From the NCBI GenBank assembly GCA_023846275.1, contig CM043875.1, positions 7,142,626 through 7,206,625 on the forward strand: a stretch of 64,000 nt of DNA. The letters run 5' to 3'. Every line of letters starts with the position of its first letter. Positions within the stretch are counted from its first letter, which is position 1. Under the pieces are notes generated by a model. It was not told the origin of the DNA, did no database searches, and saw nothing but the letters and a program-made list of their open reading frames with translations. The position numbers and the translations under genes are program-made. This DNA comes from Vanilla planifolia. Lineage: Eukaryota; Streptophyta; Magnoliopsida; Asparagales; Orchidaceae. Shown here piece by piece: positions 40,101 to 46,157 of this stretch.

Positions 40101-43100
40101 CGGAAGATTGCTGGTAGTCATGAAGAATAATCTCATGTTATGTATTCAACAGTTTCTATTTATATCCAAAGTGATGATCTTAACCAACTACTTTAGACTT
40201 TTGGGTTAATGGCTGTCAAGCCAGTTATATATTAGACCTAACTTGGCTTTTGTAGTGTTATTCTAATGGGTTAAAATGGACCATTAGAGGAGAATAGAGC
40301 GAAGGTAACTGCATTCTCATGTGTGCGGAAGGTTGTTGGTAGTCATGAAGAATAATCTCATGTTATGTATTCAACAATTTCTATTTATATACAAAGTGAC
40401 AATCTTAACCAACTAGTTTAGACTTTTGGGTTAATGGCTGTCTAGCCAGTTCTATATTTGACCTAACTTGGCATTTGTAGTGTTACTCTCTTAATTATCT
40501 TTTAATCTCTGGATAAGGAGATATCACATTACATGACTTACATTGCTATCTAATATCAGTTTTACAGCAATATGCTTGTGACAAGTCAAAGTGAAATGCA
40601 TTTTTTTTGGCAGTTATCATTTGGAACTATGCAGAAATATATTTGGGGAAGGGATTTACCCTGAAGTGGATATGACAAACATATACTATGGAGGCACGAG
40701 AATTGCTGGTATGCACTATTTCTTGTGTCGATCACTTGAAAAAGTTAAAATCGCTGATTATTTGTTTGTCTATGATCTTTGCACCTCTTGTCATTAGCTG
40801 ACAGAAACCAAATATATTAGGTGAGCATTTACTCTAAACAAATGGAAATAATTATGAAGTTACCTTAGTCCCATTTGCTAATTGAAAAAATATATTAAAA
40901 TCGAACTGTGGTTATTTTTATATTAATCTTCTACATCTGGGATTATAAATATAACTTCTTCCATAGCCCTACAAGTTGATAACTTTATTTGGAAGTTTCA
41001 GCTTTGCTATATGATATAACATTAAATGCCTAGCTGTGGCAAATTAGTAAATTGCACTTATTTTCTGTCTTTTATTAGGTTGTAGTTGCTATGGTTGGCT
41101 CCCATTTGCTGCTTTTTATTATGGTTTGGACTATGTTTTTGCTTCCTAGTTTGAAAAAAATATCTTTTTGTGTTTTTTTCCCGTTGTACTTGGTGATTTT
41201 TTTAAAATTTTGTTAGGACCTACAGCTTTGAACTTTGTCTACTCCTATTATGCCATCCGAATTTCTTTGAAGCTGTTTTTGGTATGAGTGCTTGTTTTGT
41301 TTTTCTCATTTAATTGAATAATAATGCATGAAATCAGTATGTACCTGCAGGCTCAAAGATAATCTTCACAAATGGCTCACAAGATCCTTGGCGTCATGCA
41401 TCTAAGCAAACATCATCACCAGAGAAAGACAGTGAGTTTCTTCCACTTAAAAACTGGCAACACCTGAAGTTTCTGTGAGCAGTTGGTGCAAGGTCCATTG
41501 AAATTGTGTTTCATTAATTTCATAAATTTTGATCTCTTGTTTTATCACCCATGAAGTATGTAGATTATGTATTGAAGATTTCTTTTGAACATAATGTGCA
41601 TTTAGGTATTCTTAATTGAATTCAATTTTACATTGCTAACAAAGTTTTTGTTTAAAAATTTTTATCCTCACACGTCCTGGTGAATGTTTATCATCAGCTT
41701 ATTATACCTTCATTTTCTATATAAAATGCATTCCCTGTAGTTTAGCAGCCTTGAGTTGTTATTAGCATGGGGGCTTTTACCTAGATCTTGTGGTATCTTT
41801 TTTTTATTTTATATGTTGTGAATTATGCTATGTTCAGGTGTTTACGGATATCACTTTTTATGGTGTTTCAAGAAGATAAAATTTGGGTAGAGCTTGATTT
41901 TTTTTTCCATGGATTATCTAGGTACAAAAGTTGAACTGATGGATTTAGCCAATCTTGTCTTATGTTTGGAGAGCTATAGGGACAACTACTAATGCTTATA
42001 TACACGTCTTCTCTTATATTTTTTAAATTATTCATTTTTGCTAGAATCACAAAATTATATAGATGTGCTTTAATATTATATTTGCAGTTCATCAAAAGTT
42101 TAGCAATAGCTTATAAAAGCAAAGTTGTCCTGTAGATGCAAACATTATGATATTTATTCAGTTTTTGTTAAAATTTCTATCATTTTAAAATTACTGAATA
42201 TTACTAGTTTTTTTTTTTTTTTTTTTTACTATTCTACTATTTAAATTATAAATTTCCAATGCATTAGAGCTTTATATTTTGGCCAAAATAGTGGAACCTG
42301 ATACTATGCATCATATAGGAGTAGTTTTGCTTCATAACTCTTCACTTTGCATGTATGTACCATCATTACTTTCCGTTGTCATTTCATGGATGCTTCACTT
42401 GGATGACATATTGATGAGTTGATGGTTACCCTCTGCATTGGGAGATGCTTATGCAGCACTAGCAACAATGTGGTGGGGAGTTGAATTTTTGAAGTTCCAC
42501 AGAATTGAAATTACATTTGTTCAAGGAAATACAATTTAGTTATCCTGCAACAAGATTTATATTCATTTTAGGAATTTATGTACTTTTTTACCCTTTTGAT
42601 TAAGGCTTCTAATACCAGTCGGATAAGCTTGGTTATCTTGCAGTTTGGTTGGTTGATAACCCAAGGGTTGTTTCACAAGGATACATATTATGTTCTTGAA
42701 TTTGAAGCTTCTTCAAAATATAAGGTTATACATTCTTGAACCGTTGAAAGTGTAAGTTAGGTTAAAGCAAGTCACCTTTTGTTGATTTATACCATAAACA
42801 TGGTCTTTGGTGAGTGAAACTTCCATTAAATAGACTTCCTGCATTTTAACCAATCTGCATCACTGAAAGTGGATCACTCTTCTGTTTCTATTTCAATCAC
42901 AAAACAGCAATGATTGCTTTTTGTTGCTGATATAACTGTTTCTTGTAGTGAGATATGTTGTTTTTATGAATTTTTATTTGATTTGAATTGTTTATTGCAC
43001 TTTTGATTTTCCTATCAATTTTCTTAAGTCAATCAAATATATTTACCATGCTCAAAAGTCAGTTTTTTATTTTTTTTTTCAAATCTTCACTCTAATGATT

Positions 43101-46100
43101 GTCAAATTTTCCTTGAAAAGATGCGTTGGGAAACTTCGTAGTTTTATTTAACGTTGTTGTTTCTAAAAGGTTTCTCAAACATTGGCAGTGCCCTCTTACA
43201 TTGTTGAGTGTCATAACTGCGGGCATGGTACTGATCTGCGAGGATGCCCCCAGTCTCCTTTGAGCATCGAAGGTATTATGCATATTAATATCTTTTATTT
43301 CAAGTTGTCCAAATTAACATGCAGTTCTATAGTTCATACGGACATAATATCTCCTTTACATTAACCTATTTAGAATTTTTTGTTGTTGCTCATTTTGATG
43401 AATTGAAAGCTGAATATTTGAATATCCAGTTAGATTTTTCTCTTATATTGATACATTTTTCTTCACTTTTCATCAGGTGATGCTGGCAATTGCACATCTC
43501 CTGAAGCCGTGCAGAAAGTGAGGGCGAAGATAATAGAACACATTGACTTGTGGCTGTCAGAGTGTGACTATGAAGGTAAGAAGCTTAAAGTTTTAAGTTA
43601 AAAATAGTAAAGATAAGAAACGAAAAGTATCTACTTTATTGAGAAAATACGTATAGTTTTCTGCATGTTAGTTGATGCCTTAACATGAATGGATAGAAAG
43701 AGAACTAGTTTGGTGCAGGCATTATGCTATATTATTTAATTATTTATATATTTTTTCTGTTGAGCATTAGTGCAGAATTGTTACCTAGTTCTTATTACAG
43801 TTTCAGAAGTTTTATTGACCTTAGATTTTGTCAGTTTAATTTCCTTACCTAATTTTGTGTCACGTTGAAGTTAACCTTGATGCTAGAGAACTAAAATGTA
43901 CATCCTTCATATTACTGCAATAGTTGGTCTCATGTAGTCGGAGAAATCATTGATCATGATTGACGATTAAGATAGGTTTACCACTCTTGTACAATCCTAA
44001 GCAAATTCACTTAGGTAATTATTAAATTTATGGTTATAAACAGGCCATAAGATAGAACGACTTCTGTATAGCAGAATGTTGCACCTACATCTTTGAAAAC
44101 TTGGCCTTGCCGGCCTGCTTAGATTTCAGCCTTGTATGGTTTTGGAGTTGCTGTGGACGCTAAAGATGAAGCTCAGCCAGCTGGACGTCCAAAAGAACAA
44201 ATGGCCTGTTGAACATGACCAGTATTGTTTATATTATTATAATTGAGGCCAAATCAATCTTTTTTCCTTTTTCCCTTGTTACAATTTAGCCCTCTTGCTT
44301 TAACTAGCCACCATTGGTCTACTCATATTTGATATTTTGAGCAAATTAGTGCTTAGATTTTAATCCACTCTTAAAATTAGGGTAAAGGATTGTTCTCTTG
44401 TGCAATTGGTGGTCACAATGATGGTTAAATGTAGGCATCATGTCTCGGCAATGATTATCAAAACGTGTTGGGTAGGACGTCATGACCCTGCCTTCAATGC
44501 TCTCTTGGCACTTCCGATAAGTCTGCCGTTGAAGTCAACTCAAGCTAATGGTTCTATTAATTGAATAATTGTATGCAAATTCTACTCTTGGCAATAAAAG
44601 ATCCAGATTCCTTTGTAAGATGTCCAAACATTAATTGGTCACTTGAGTTTGGCTATTCAGTTGACCTTTAATTTGTTGATTATATGTAAGAAGCTTTTGA
44701 TGTTATACTGATCAAATGTCAAAATTCCTTTTTAGCAATTATTGATAAATAAACCTAATATCATGTATGCTTAGAGTTGTTTCTCATAATGTGTGTAATT
44801 CTACAATCACATTTTAAGAAAGATAGGAACCTAAGATGCTTCGATGTTTTGGGATATAGATTAAAGTTCCATTTGAAAAATTTACTGATAATTAGTGTTT
44901 TTTGACAATATTAACAGAAAATATATACGCACATTCCCATTGGCCTTTAGGCATGAATAAGAACGGATAGGGCATTGAGCTCCAATTATTCGAATTAACA
45001 TTTTTTAAAGTATTCAAGTAAACTCTATCCACTTTCACGTTATCTTATTTTTACCAATGTGTCTAGTCAAAACGCCAATATTTAATTCTCATTTCAAAAG
45101 AACTAGTAACAAGGGATTCTTAGCTTATCCTAATGCGATGAGCATACATTTTGTGATACAACTTCCTAAATTCATGAGAAGATCCATCAGTTAGGAAAAC
45201 ATGGATTGATTACTGAAGTTAATCCTTGGAATTTGTTGATTATGTTTAAGAGGATTCTATTTTTGTACCAATTAAATGTCAAATTTCTTTTCAAATATAA
45301 TTAAAATAATTTGATAAACTCAATATTTTTCTAGACAATTGATTTATCCAATAAATGTAACTTTAACAATCTGAGCAACTTGAGATCTTTTTGAATATTG
45401 TAGAAAGTTAGCCAATCTGAAAATTTATTTACAACTAGTTGTTCTTAGCATTATTATCATAAGGTTCGTGCTCACATCTTTCTATGGATTATTAGATTTG
45501 GGTATGAAAGAGTATGGGCATTTTGGTTGTTTATATTGCTAAGTTGCAAGACAAGATTGGCATTGTGCTTCTATTGTAGGACAATGAAATCTATCATGCA
45601 CCATATCTATATTCTTCTTTCTACCAAACTTTTGAGTAAATTCACCAACAATTAATTCTAATATTAGAAAAATTCCAAATGAGACATGAGGGATGCATAA
45701 CTTAACATAACAAAACAAGTCTTCACCTTACAAATGAGTCGTTAAATTCCTTAAGGGTTCATTAATGAGGATGACATGGAAGTTATTTGACATGCAAGGT
45801 CACCATGACGTGTTCAAATGGCTTATTAACACATCGGTTTCTATTATGATGCCTTTCATAGGTGAAATATTTGTTGTTTAGTTTTATTCAATTTCTCGCT
45901 AGAAAAAATTATATGATGATCATGGGTCAAAACTGCCTGCATATATGTACGAAACAAGCAATGCATAATACTCCAAGGCATTATTAATAACATTATTCAT
46001 GCAGAAGTATACTTCTTAACATATTTGATGATGGATATAATAGTGATACCAAGCTCACGTATGTACTAACTACCGTCTTTTTTTCCCTTCTTTCTCAGGT

Positions 46101-46157
46101 CTTGGGGATGATGAGCGTGATTTGTTCACCTTACCAAGGGTGGTTTCTGCTTTATAG
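1049..46157 (+). CDS. EDA2: EDA2-like serine carboxypeptidase S28 (14 exons, 491 aa)
   Basis: This is a secreted or vacuolar prolyl-type serine carboxypeptidase of family S28 (the fold of lysosomal Pro-X carboxypeptidase). Exons: 1049-1192, 2281-2406, 7129-7284, 8038-8220, 8405-8521, 13698-13751, 13828-13899, 31731-31839, 31980-32076, 40614-40708, 41351-41431, 43189-43272, 43477-43575, 46099-46157. They join in frame to 491 residues, close to the about 490 of Arabidopsis EDA2. Residues 1-18 form a hydrophobic signal peptide. EHRYYG lies at 104-109. The nucleophile motif GISYAG gives Ser164, NGSQDPW gives Asp396 and CHNCGHGTDLRGC gives His424. Candidate N-glycosylation sites are N121, N150, N196, N342 and N444. 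The ATG at 1049 is preferred over the in-frame ATG at 935 because it starts the signal peptide. No stop or frameshift interrupts the ORF. All introns are GT-AG. Arabidopsis eda2 was named for embryo-sac arrest; the substrate here is unknown. Confidence 0.93.
1193..2280 (+). other. Intron 1 (1088 bp)
   Basis: AT-rich, T-rich sequence running from GTGAAG to TTTTGTAG. I see no coding remnant or recognisable transposon in it. Confidence 0.8.
2281..2406 (+). CDS. EDA2: S28 peptidase exon 2 (residues 49-90)
   Basis: It encodes 'FKQRYYEFLDYY' and 'GPIFLKICGES', the conserved N-terminal beta-strand region of the alpha/beta hydrolase fold. Both flanking splice sites are phase 0 (TTTTGTAG|GAC and ACA|GTAAGT). 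Confidence 0.93.
2407..7128 (+). other. Intron 2 (4722 bp), no recognisable element
   Basis: Strongly AT-rich. Small direct repeats are visible: a GGTTCAAATGATTAAAGTT pair near 3310-3345, a diverged pair near 5050-5095 and 5147-5190, and a 22-bp tandem near 6070-6115. Short ORFs (for example 6126-6320) resemble no family I know. The length suggests decayed insertions, but I cannot identify any. Confidence 0.7.
7129..7284 (+). CDS. EDA2: S28 peptidase exon 3 (residues 91-142)
   Basis: It encodes 'LAKKFGAALVSLEHRYYGKS' and 'YLSSKQALFDLAVFRQYYQ', a diagnostic block of plant S28 enzymes. EHRYYG is at residues 104-109. Phase 0 at both ends (TTTTCAG|GTA, CAG|GTACTT). Confidence 0.94.
7285..8037 (+). 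other. Intron 3 (753 bp) carrying a tandem duplication
   Basis: GTACTT to CTTGTAG. More than 75% of this intron is two head-to-tail copies of one 285-bp block, annotated separately. Confidence 0.85.
7351..7923. repeat. Exact 285-bp tandem duplication within intron 3
   Basis: Unit 1 starts at 7351 and unit 2 at 7636, a period of 285 bp, with identity continuing to 7638 and 7923. By eye the two copies are identical, including the length of a 10-T run. Either the duplication is very recent or it is an assembly artefact. It lies wholly within intronic sequence and leaves the splice sites intact. Confidence 0.9.
8038..8220 (+). CDS. EDA2: S28 peptidase exon 4, nucleophile exon (residues 143-203)
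   Basis: It contains 'PWFTFGISYAGALSAW' with catalytic Ser164 in the G-x-S-Y-x-G nucleophile elbow, then 'KFPHLTCGSLASSAVV' and 'IYNFSEFDQQ'. Arabidopsis EDA2, as I recall it, has GVSYPG, so GISYAG is a modest variant of the plant clade. Phase 0 at both ends. Confidence 0.95.
8405..8521 (+). CDS. EDA2: S28 peptidase exon 5 (residues 204-242)
   Basis: It encodes the start of the helical SKS-type cap domain: 'GPGCKAALQEITKLVDQQLL' followed by a short variable linker. Acceptor AATTCAG|GTT, donor ATG|GTAATG, phase 0. The preceding intron is 184 bp. Confidence 0.9.
8522..9984 (+). other. Left part of intron 5 before LTR element A
   Basis: AT-rich intronic sequence with no recognisable coding or transposon motif. 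The donor is GTAATG at 8522. Confidence 0.7.
9985..13194 (-). mobile_element. LTR retrotransposon copy A (gag-protease only family, inverted)
   Basis: On the minus strand the 5' LTR is 13194-12391 and the 3' LTR is 10614-9985; the shorter 3' LTR has internal deletions. Directly inside the 5' LTR is a primer-binding-site-like TGTATCAGAGC, close to the initiator-Met-type TGGTATCAGAGC (about 12375). The 1.78-kb interior holds a gag start (MTSAKKK...) and a retropepsin-like region. It then passes straight to a purine tract (AAAAAGAATGGACC) at the 3' LTR. No reverse transcriptase or integrase is visible. Many stops show that it is inactive. LTR ends match copies B and C. The flanking 5-mers (TATAA/GGTAA) match only weakly. 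Confidence 0.82.
11026..11244 (-). pseudogene. Ty3/gypsy-type retropepsin remnant in copy A
   Basis: The open stretch reads 'KKELISAIVNTRRENNFI', 'LVKKLKLDITSRLRPYSLGWI'. This is the pattern of gypsy aspartic protease and its flank, in which a D-S/T-G active site is followed by 'LVEKL.L....HP.PY.LGW'. The active-site triad is replaced by 'NTR', so the protease is dead. Copy B has the corresponding segment at about 22040-22180. Confidence 0.75.
13195..13697 (+). other. Right part of intron 5
   Basis: Sequence between element A and the exon 6 acceptor (ATTCAAG|GTC). Nothing recognisable. Confidence 0.7.
13698..13751 (+). CDS. EDA2: S28 peptidase exon 6 (residues 243-260)
   Basis: A 54-bp exon encoding 'DFLYLLADAAAIA', a well conserved cap-domain helix of EDA2-like enzymes. 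Phase 0. It is separated from exon 7 by only 76 bp, although multi-kilobase introns lie on both sides of the pair. Confidence 0.9.
13828..13899 (+). CDS. EDA2: S28 peptidase exon 7 (residues 261-284)
   Basis: A 72-bp exon encoding 'FQYGNPDVLCSPLLEAKK'. Acceptor TTTTCAG|TTC, donor GTG|GTAAGC, phase 0. The next exon is 17.8 kb away. Confidence 0.92.
13900..14554 (+). other. Start of intron 7, unassigned
   Basis: AT-rich sequence between the exon 7 donor and the 3' end of the L1 remnant. No motif recognised. The exact LINE 3' end is not resolved because no clear poly-T (minus-strand tail) was seen. Confidence 0.6.
15594..17387 (+). mobile_element. Solo LTR E of a gypsy element, with perfect target-site duplication
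   Basis: A 1794-bp insertion with TG...CA ends (TGTAATATCC...GGGGCGTGACA). It is flanked by an exact 5-bp duplication CATAG at 15589-15593 and 17388-17392. No internal coding region is present, so it is a solo LTR. It carries the same 'AGCACCAGCACAGGATGCTGGGCATGATGAGATG' type of block found in the LTRs of element G, here split over 16520-16555, so it belongs to a related gypsy family. An A-run lies at about 15607-15630. Removing the element and one CATAG rejoins the LINE RT frame directly after the FVDD box. Confidence 0.85.
16557..16760. repeat. 71-bp tandem repeat inside solo LTR E
   Basis: Two near-identical 71-bp units at about 16620-16690 and 16691-16760 (GATCGAGACATC...GTGATAG), preceded by a diverged partial copy from 16557. 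All share 'TTTGTGCAGGGCTGAG'. Similar but more diverged copies lie in the LTRs of element G. Confidence 0.85.
17388..17744 (-). mobile_element. LINE RT palm piece between solo LTRs E and C
   Basis: The minus strand encodes 'PQFSNLLFVDDVLLYALC', the catalytic box of a LINE reverse transcriptase with FVDD at 17419-17408. Upstream it reads 'IKVVMEQEYD', matching the family pattern 'LKLDMEKAYDRM'. Part of the interrupted L1 described for 14555-26900. Confidence 0.8.
17745..18480 (-). mobile_element. Solo LTR C of the copy A/B family
   Basis: About 736 bp. It begins on the plus strand with TGATCTGTCTACGAGGTG, matching the minus-strand end (ACAGATCA) of copies A and B. It follows the same internal order: AGTAGCAATAGTGGAAGT, an AT-rich stretch, then a GC-rich block at 18120-18400. 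The distal end near 18470-18480 is eroded and no clear target-site duplication remains. Both flanks are L1 RT sequence, so it inserted into the LINE. Confidence 0.75.
18481..18850 (-). mobile_element. LINE RT N-terminal (fingers) piece
   Basis: The minus strand encodes 'MSIMDNCIMAQKIMHRL', the plant L1 RT block 'GRSIxDNIIxAQEIMHxL', preceded by an eroded 'YKxxAN...RL' segment. It continues the LINE of 14555-26900 on the other side of solo LTR C. Confidence 0.78.
18850..19906. other. Unassigned AT-rich block left of element B
   Basis: No coding motif recognised. Together with 23486-24154 it forms about 1.7 kb that separates the RT and endonuclease halves of the L1. It could be a solo LTR of another family into which element B later inserted. 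The inner boundary near 24150 reads, on the minus strand, TGTTGGCCATTAAGGGTGG, which has an LTR-like TG start. This is a guess. Confidence 0.35.
20881..21895 (+). pseudogene. Decayed gag gene of copy B with mutated zinc knuckle
   Basis: It starts MTRTKKKGLEEQ at 20881 and continues through a gag-like 'LPTYDHTVDVKKLDVLLE' segment with several in-frame stops. At about 21830-21885 it reads YYDHCKKTGHIKKCWKLH, the CCHC knuckle C-x2-C-x4-H-x4-C with the first Cys changed to Tyr (TGT to TAT). It is typical of Ty3/gypsy gag. It shares its start (M-T-x-x-K-K-K) with copy A. Confidence 0.72.
22911..22987. repeat. 31-bp tandem repeat in the 3' LTR of copy B
   Basis: Units begin at 22911, 22942 and 22973 (third unit partial), each starting AGGCGTGCGGAAGAC or close to it. 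The matching part of the 5' LTR has only one related GGAAGACGTG segment, so the expansion arose after insertion or by recombination between copies. Confidence 0.8.
23486..24154. other. Unassigned AT-rich block right of element B
   Basis: No coding motif seen. See the companion block 18850-19906; both probably belong to one earlier insertion in the LINE. Confidence 0.35.
24155..26900 (-). mobile_element. LINE ORF1 and endonuclease piece
   Basis: The minus strand gives, in order: ORF1 N-terminus (about 26600-26400), a gag-like domain with 'IRNPWISRL' and 'LLGTPLRIDAIT' (about 26350-25950), a 'GPWMLVP' and 'GQQGAHGSSSLKVG' hinge (about 25650-25500), the endonuclease (about 25170-24650) and the endonuclease-RT linker 'FKDMWVSLDEV' (about 24600-24500). 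Frames change repeatedly. The segment 26626-26904 is probably its 5' region, but I recognise nothing in it. Confidence 0.72.
26901..31730 (+). other. Remainder of intron 7, unassigned
   Basis: About 4.8 kb without a convincing gene. Plus-strand ORFs at 27323-27703 and 28633-28959 (126 and 108 codons) resemble no family I know and lack any support. A TGTTGGATAAATAGTCTCACATC motif at about 28229 could be an LTR edge, but no partner was found. Confidence 0.55.
31731..31839 (+). CDS. EDA2: S28 peptidase exon 8 (residues 285-321, split)
   Basis: It encodes 'ETFANYVKDYYCGKFGASVETYDQ'. Acceptor CATGCAG|GAA, donor AGTG|GTAATA; the Gly321 codon is split G|GT. Its acceptor lies 17,831 bp from the previous donor. 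Confidence 0.92.
31980..32076 (+). CDS. EDA2: S28 peptidase exon 9 (residues 321-353, split)
   Basis: It encodes 'GDRLWWFQVCTEVAFFQVAP' and 'NDSVRSSRIDV', a conserved block before the catalytic Asp. The donor GTTAG|GTATCC leaves AG of a split codon. A 140-bp intron separates it from exon 8. Confidence 0.93.
32077..33399 (+). other. Left part of intron 9, unassigned
   Basis: AT-rich with no recognised motif. It may include the 3' LTR of the minus-strand gypsy remnant that follows, but no repeat partner was identified. Confidence 0.5.
33400..36100 (-). mobile_element. Degenerate Ty3/gypsy pol remnant (protease?-RT-RNase H-integrase)
   Basis: The minus strand gives the gypsy pol order. 'TRDIQHFIDFIFG' (about 35530-35475) is the pre-RT block and 'ELKRKDNKLLRKRCFQ' (about 35420) the RT start. 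'FSKIDLRSGCYHNRIK' lies at about 35215-35170. The catalytic strand reads FNNILIYN at about 35020, where active elements have F/Y-x-DDILIYS, so both Asp codons have become Asn. 'FIKRL' ends the RT; 'KHVKLVEFL' and 'FVLKHK' (about 34350) end RNase H. Integrase traces 'IVRLYELP' and 'INGQAKNK' lie at about 33800-33600. Stops throughout. LTRs were not located. Confidence 0.78.
36395..37610 (+). pseudogene. Intronless hexose transporter (STP-type, MFS) pseudogene
   Basis: The plus strand resembles plant STP/monosaccharide transporters over about 400 codons. 'YVFFTCIIITIGDQIFSYDI' (36416 on) matches the first membrane segment. 'DHKTNQYHEFDLQLL' and 'ALYLTALNLFF' (about 36560-36650) match the loop and second segment. 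'DARMLIIGHILLKIVGFAN' ends at 36808. 'LMITIGVLATNLINY' starts near 36875, 'NTPNSLI' and 'EEAL' lie near 37025-37060, and 'GINVIMF' to 'ASLMFAIITGLVNVF' lie at about 37423-37530. Stops at 36806, at about 37038 and later, and lost transport motifs, show that it is dead. It runs without introns, which suggests a retrocopy. A copia remnant begins about 45 bp downstream. Confidence 0.83.
36975..37355. repeat. Diverged tandem duplication inside the STP pseudogene
   Basis: A segment of about 175 bp (about 36975-37150) recurs at about 37180-37355, offset about 205 bp. Both copies include CCATAATTAT, CACACCTAACTCCCTCAT-like and ACATAGAGGAGGCCCTCACAT stretches (the last is identical). Intact transporters have this region once, so the duplication postdates formation of the pseudogene. 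Confidence 0.8.
37655..38300 (+). mobile_element. Ty1/copia remnant: protease and pre-integrase domain
   Basis: The plus strand reads 'NPWIIDSRVFDYMIGD' (about 37795-37845), the copia protease block whose active form is W-x-x-DSGAS-x-H-M. It then gives 'CNLLSINKFT' (about 37985) and 'VIGNAKICSGLYLL' (about 38080-38120), the GAG-pre-integrase block, and 'HTNFLS' (about 38240), a trace of the zinc-binding LGHP-x-x-x-L region. The active-site DSG has become DSR. Frames shift and stops occur. RT and LTRs were not found. The usual gag position upstream is occupied by the STP pseudogene. Confidence 0.75.
38301..39240. other. AT-rich block after the copia remnant
   Basis: No motif recognised; it may be decayed copia integrase or RT. 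An open stretch at 38603-38824 resembles nothing known. Confidence 0.45.
39251..39620. repeat. Diverged tandem duplication, period about 185 bp
   Basis: Units start at AATCTTGTTTGT at 39251 and 39436. Both share 'ATTAATATTAATTTTATT'-like, 'AATAATTTCTAAAG' and 'CAAAAGCTTGAATCCA' segments. Clearly diverged, so older than the intron 3 duplication. Confidence 0.8.
40043..40492. repeat. 225-bp tandem duplication just upstream of exon 10
   Basis: Unit 1 is 40043-40267, unit 2 is 40268-40492. By eye they are about 93% identical; shared blocks include GGGTTAAAATGGACCATTAG and GTAGTCATGAAGAATAATCT. It ends about 120 bp before the exon 10 acceptor. Confidence 0.88.
40614..40708 (+). CDS. EDA2: S28 peptidase exon 10 (residues 353-385, split)
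   Basis: It encodes 'YHLELCRNIFGEGIYPEVD' and 'NIYYGGTRIAG'. Acceptor TTGGCAG|T completes AG|T, giving Ser353 where Arabidopsis EDA2, as I recall, has Arg. The donor is GCTG|GTATGC with Gly385 split. Confidence 0.92.
40709..41350 (+). other. Intron 10 (642 bp)
   Basis: T-rich plant intron from GTATGC to CCTGCAG; nothing else recognised. Confidence 0.85.
41351..41431 (+). CDS. EDA2: S28 peptidase exon 11, catalytic Asp exon (residues 385-412, split)
   Basis: It encodes 'SKIIFTNGSQDPWRHASK', placing catalytic Asp396 in the NGSQDPW motif. Donor GACA|GTGAGT; the Met412 codon is split A|TG. Confidence 0.94.
41432..43188 (+). other. Intron 11 (1757 bp)
   Basis: AT-rich, with a 20-bp T run at about 42208-42227. 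No transposon or coding motif recognised. Acceptor TTGGCAG. Confidence 0.8.
43189..43272 (+). CDS. EDA2: S28 peptidase exon 12, catalytic His exon (residues 412-440, split)
   Basis: It encodes 'PSYIVECHNCGHGTDLRGCP', with His424 in H-G-T-D-L-R, equivalent to the catalytic His of S28 enzymes (H-x-x-D-L). Cysteines 419, 422 and 431 are conserved in the plant clade. Donor GAAG|GTATTA. Confidence 0.94.
43477..43575 (+). CDS. EDA2: S28 peptidase exon 13 (residues 440-473, split)
   Basis: It encodes 'GNCTSPEAVQKVRAKI' and 'IDLWLSEC', the conserved C-terminal helix of EDA2-like enzymes. Donor GAAG|GTAAGA. A 204-bp intron precedes it. Confidence 0.92.
43576..46098 (+). other. Intron 13 (2523 bp)
   Basis: AT-rich with no recognised element. 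Acceptor TTTCTCAG at 46098. Confidence 0.75.
46099..46157 (+). CDS. EDA2: S28 peptidase exon 14 (residues 473-491 and stop)
   Basis: It encodes 'GLGDDERDLFTLPRVVSAL' then TAG at 46155-46157. The tail is short and variable in the family. The split Gly473 codon joins in frame. A read-through of the exon 13 donor would give another short tail, so this last exon is slightly less certain than the others. Confidence 0.8.
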
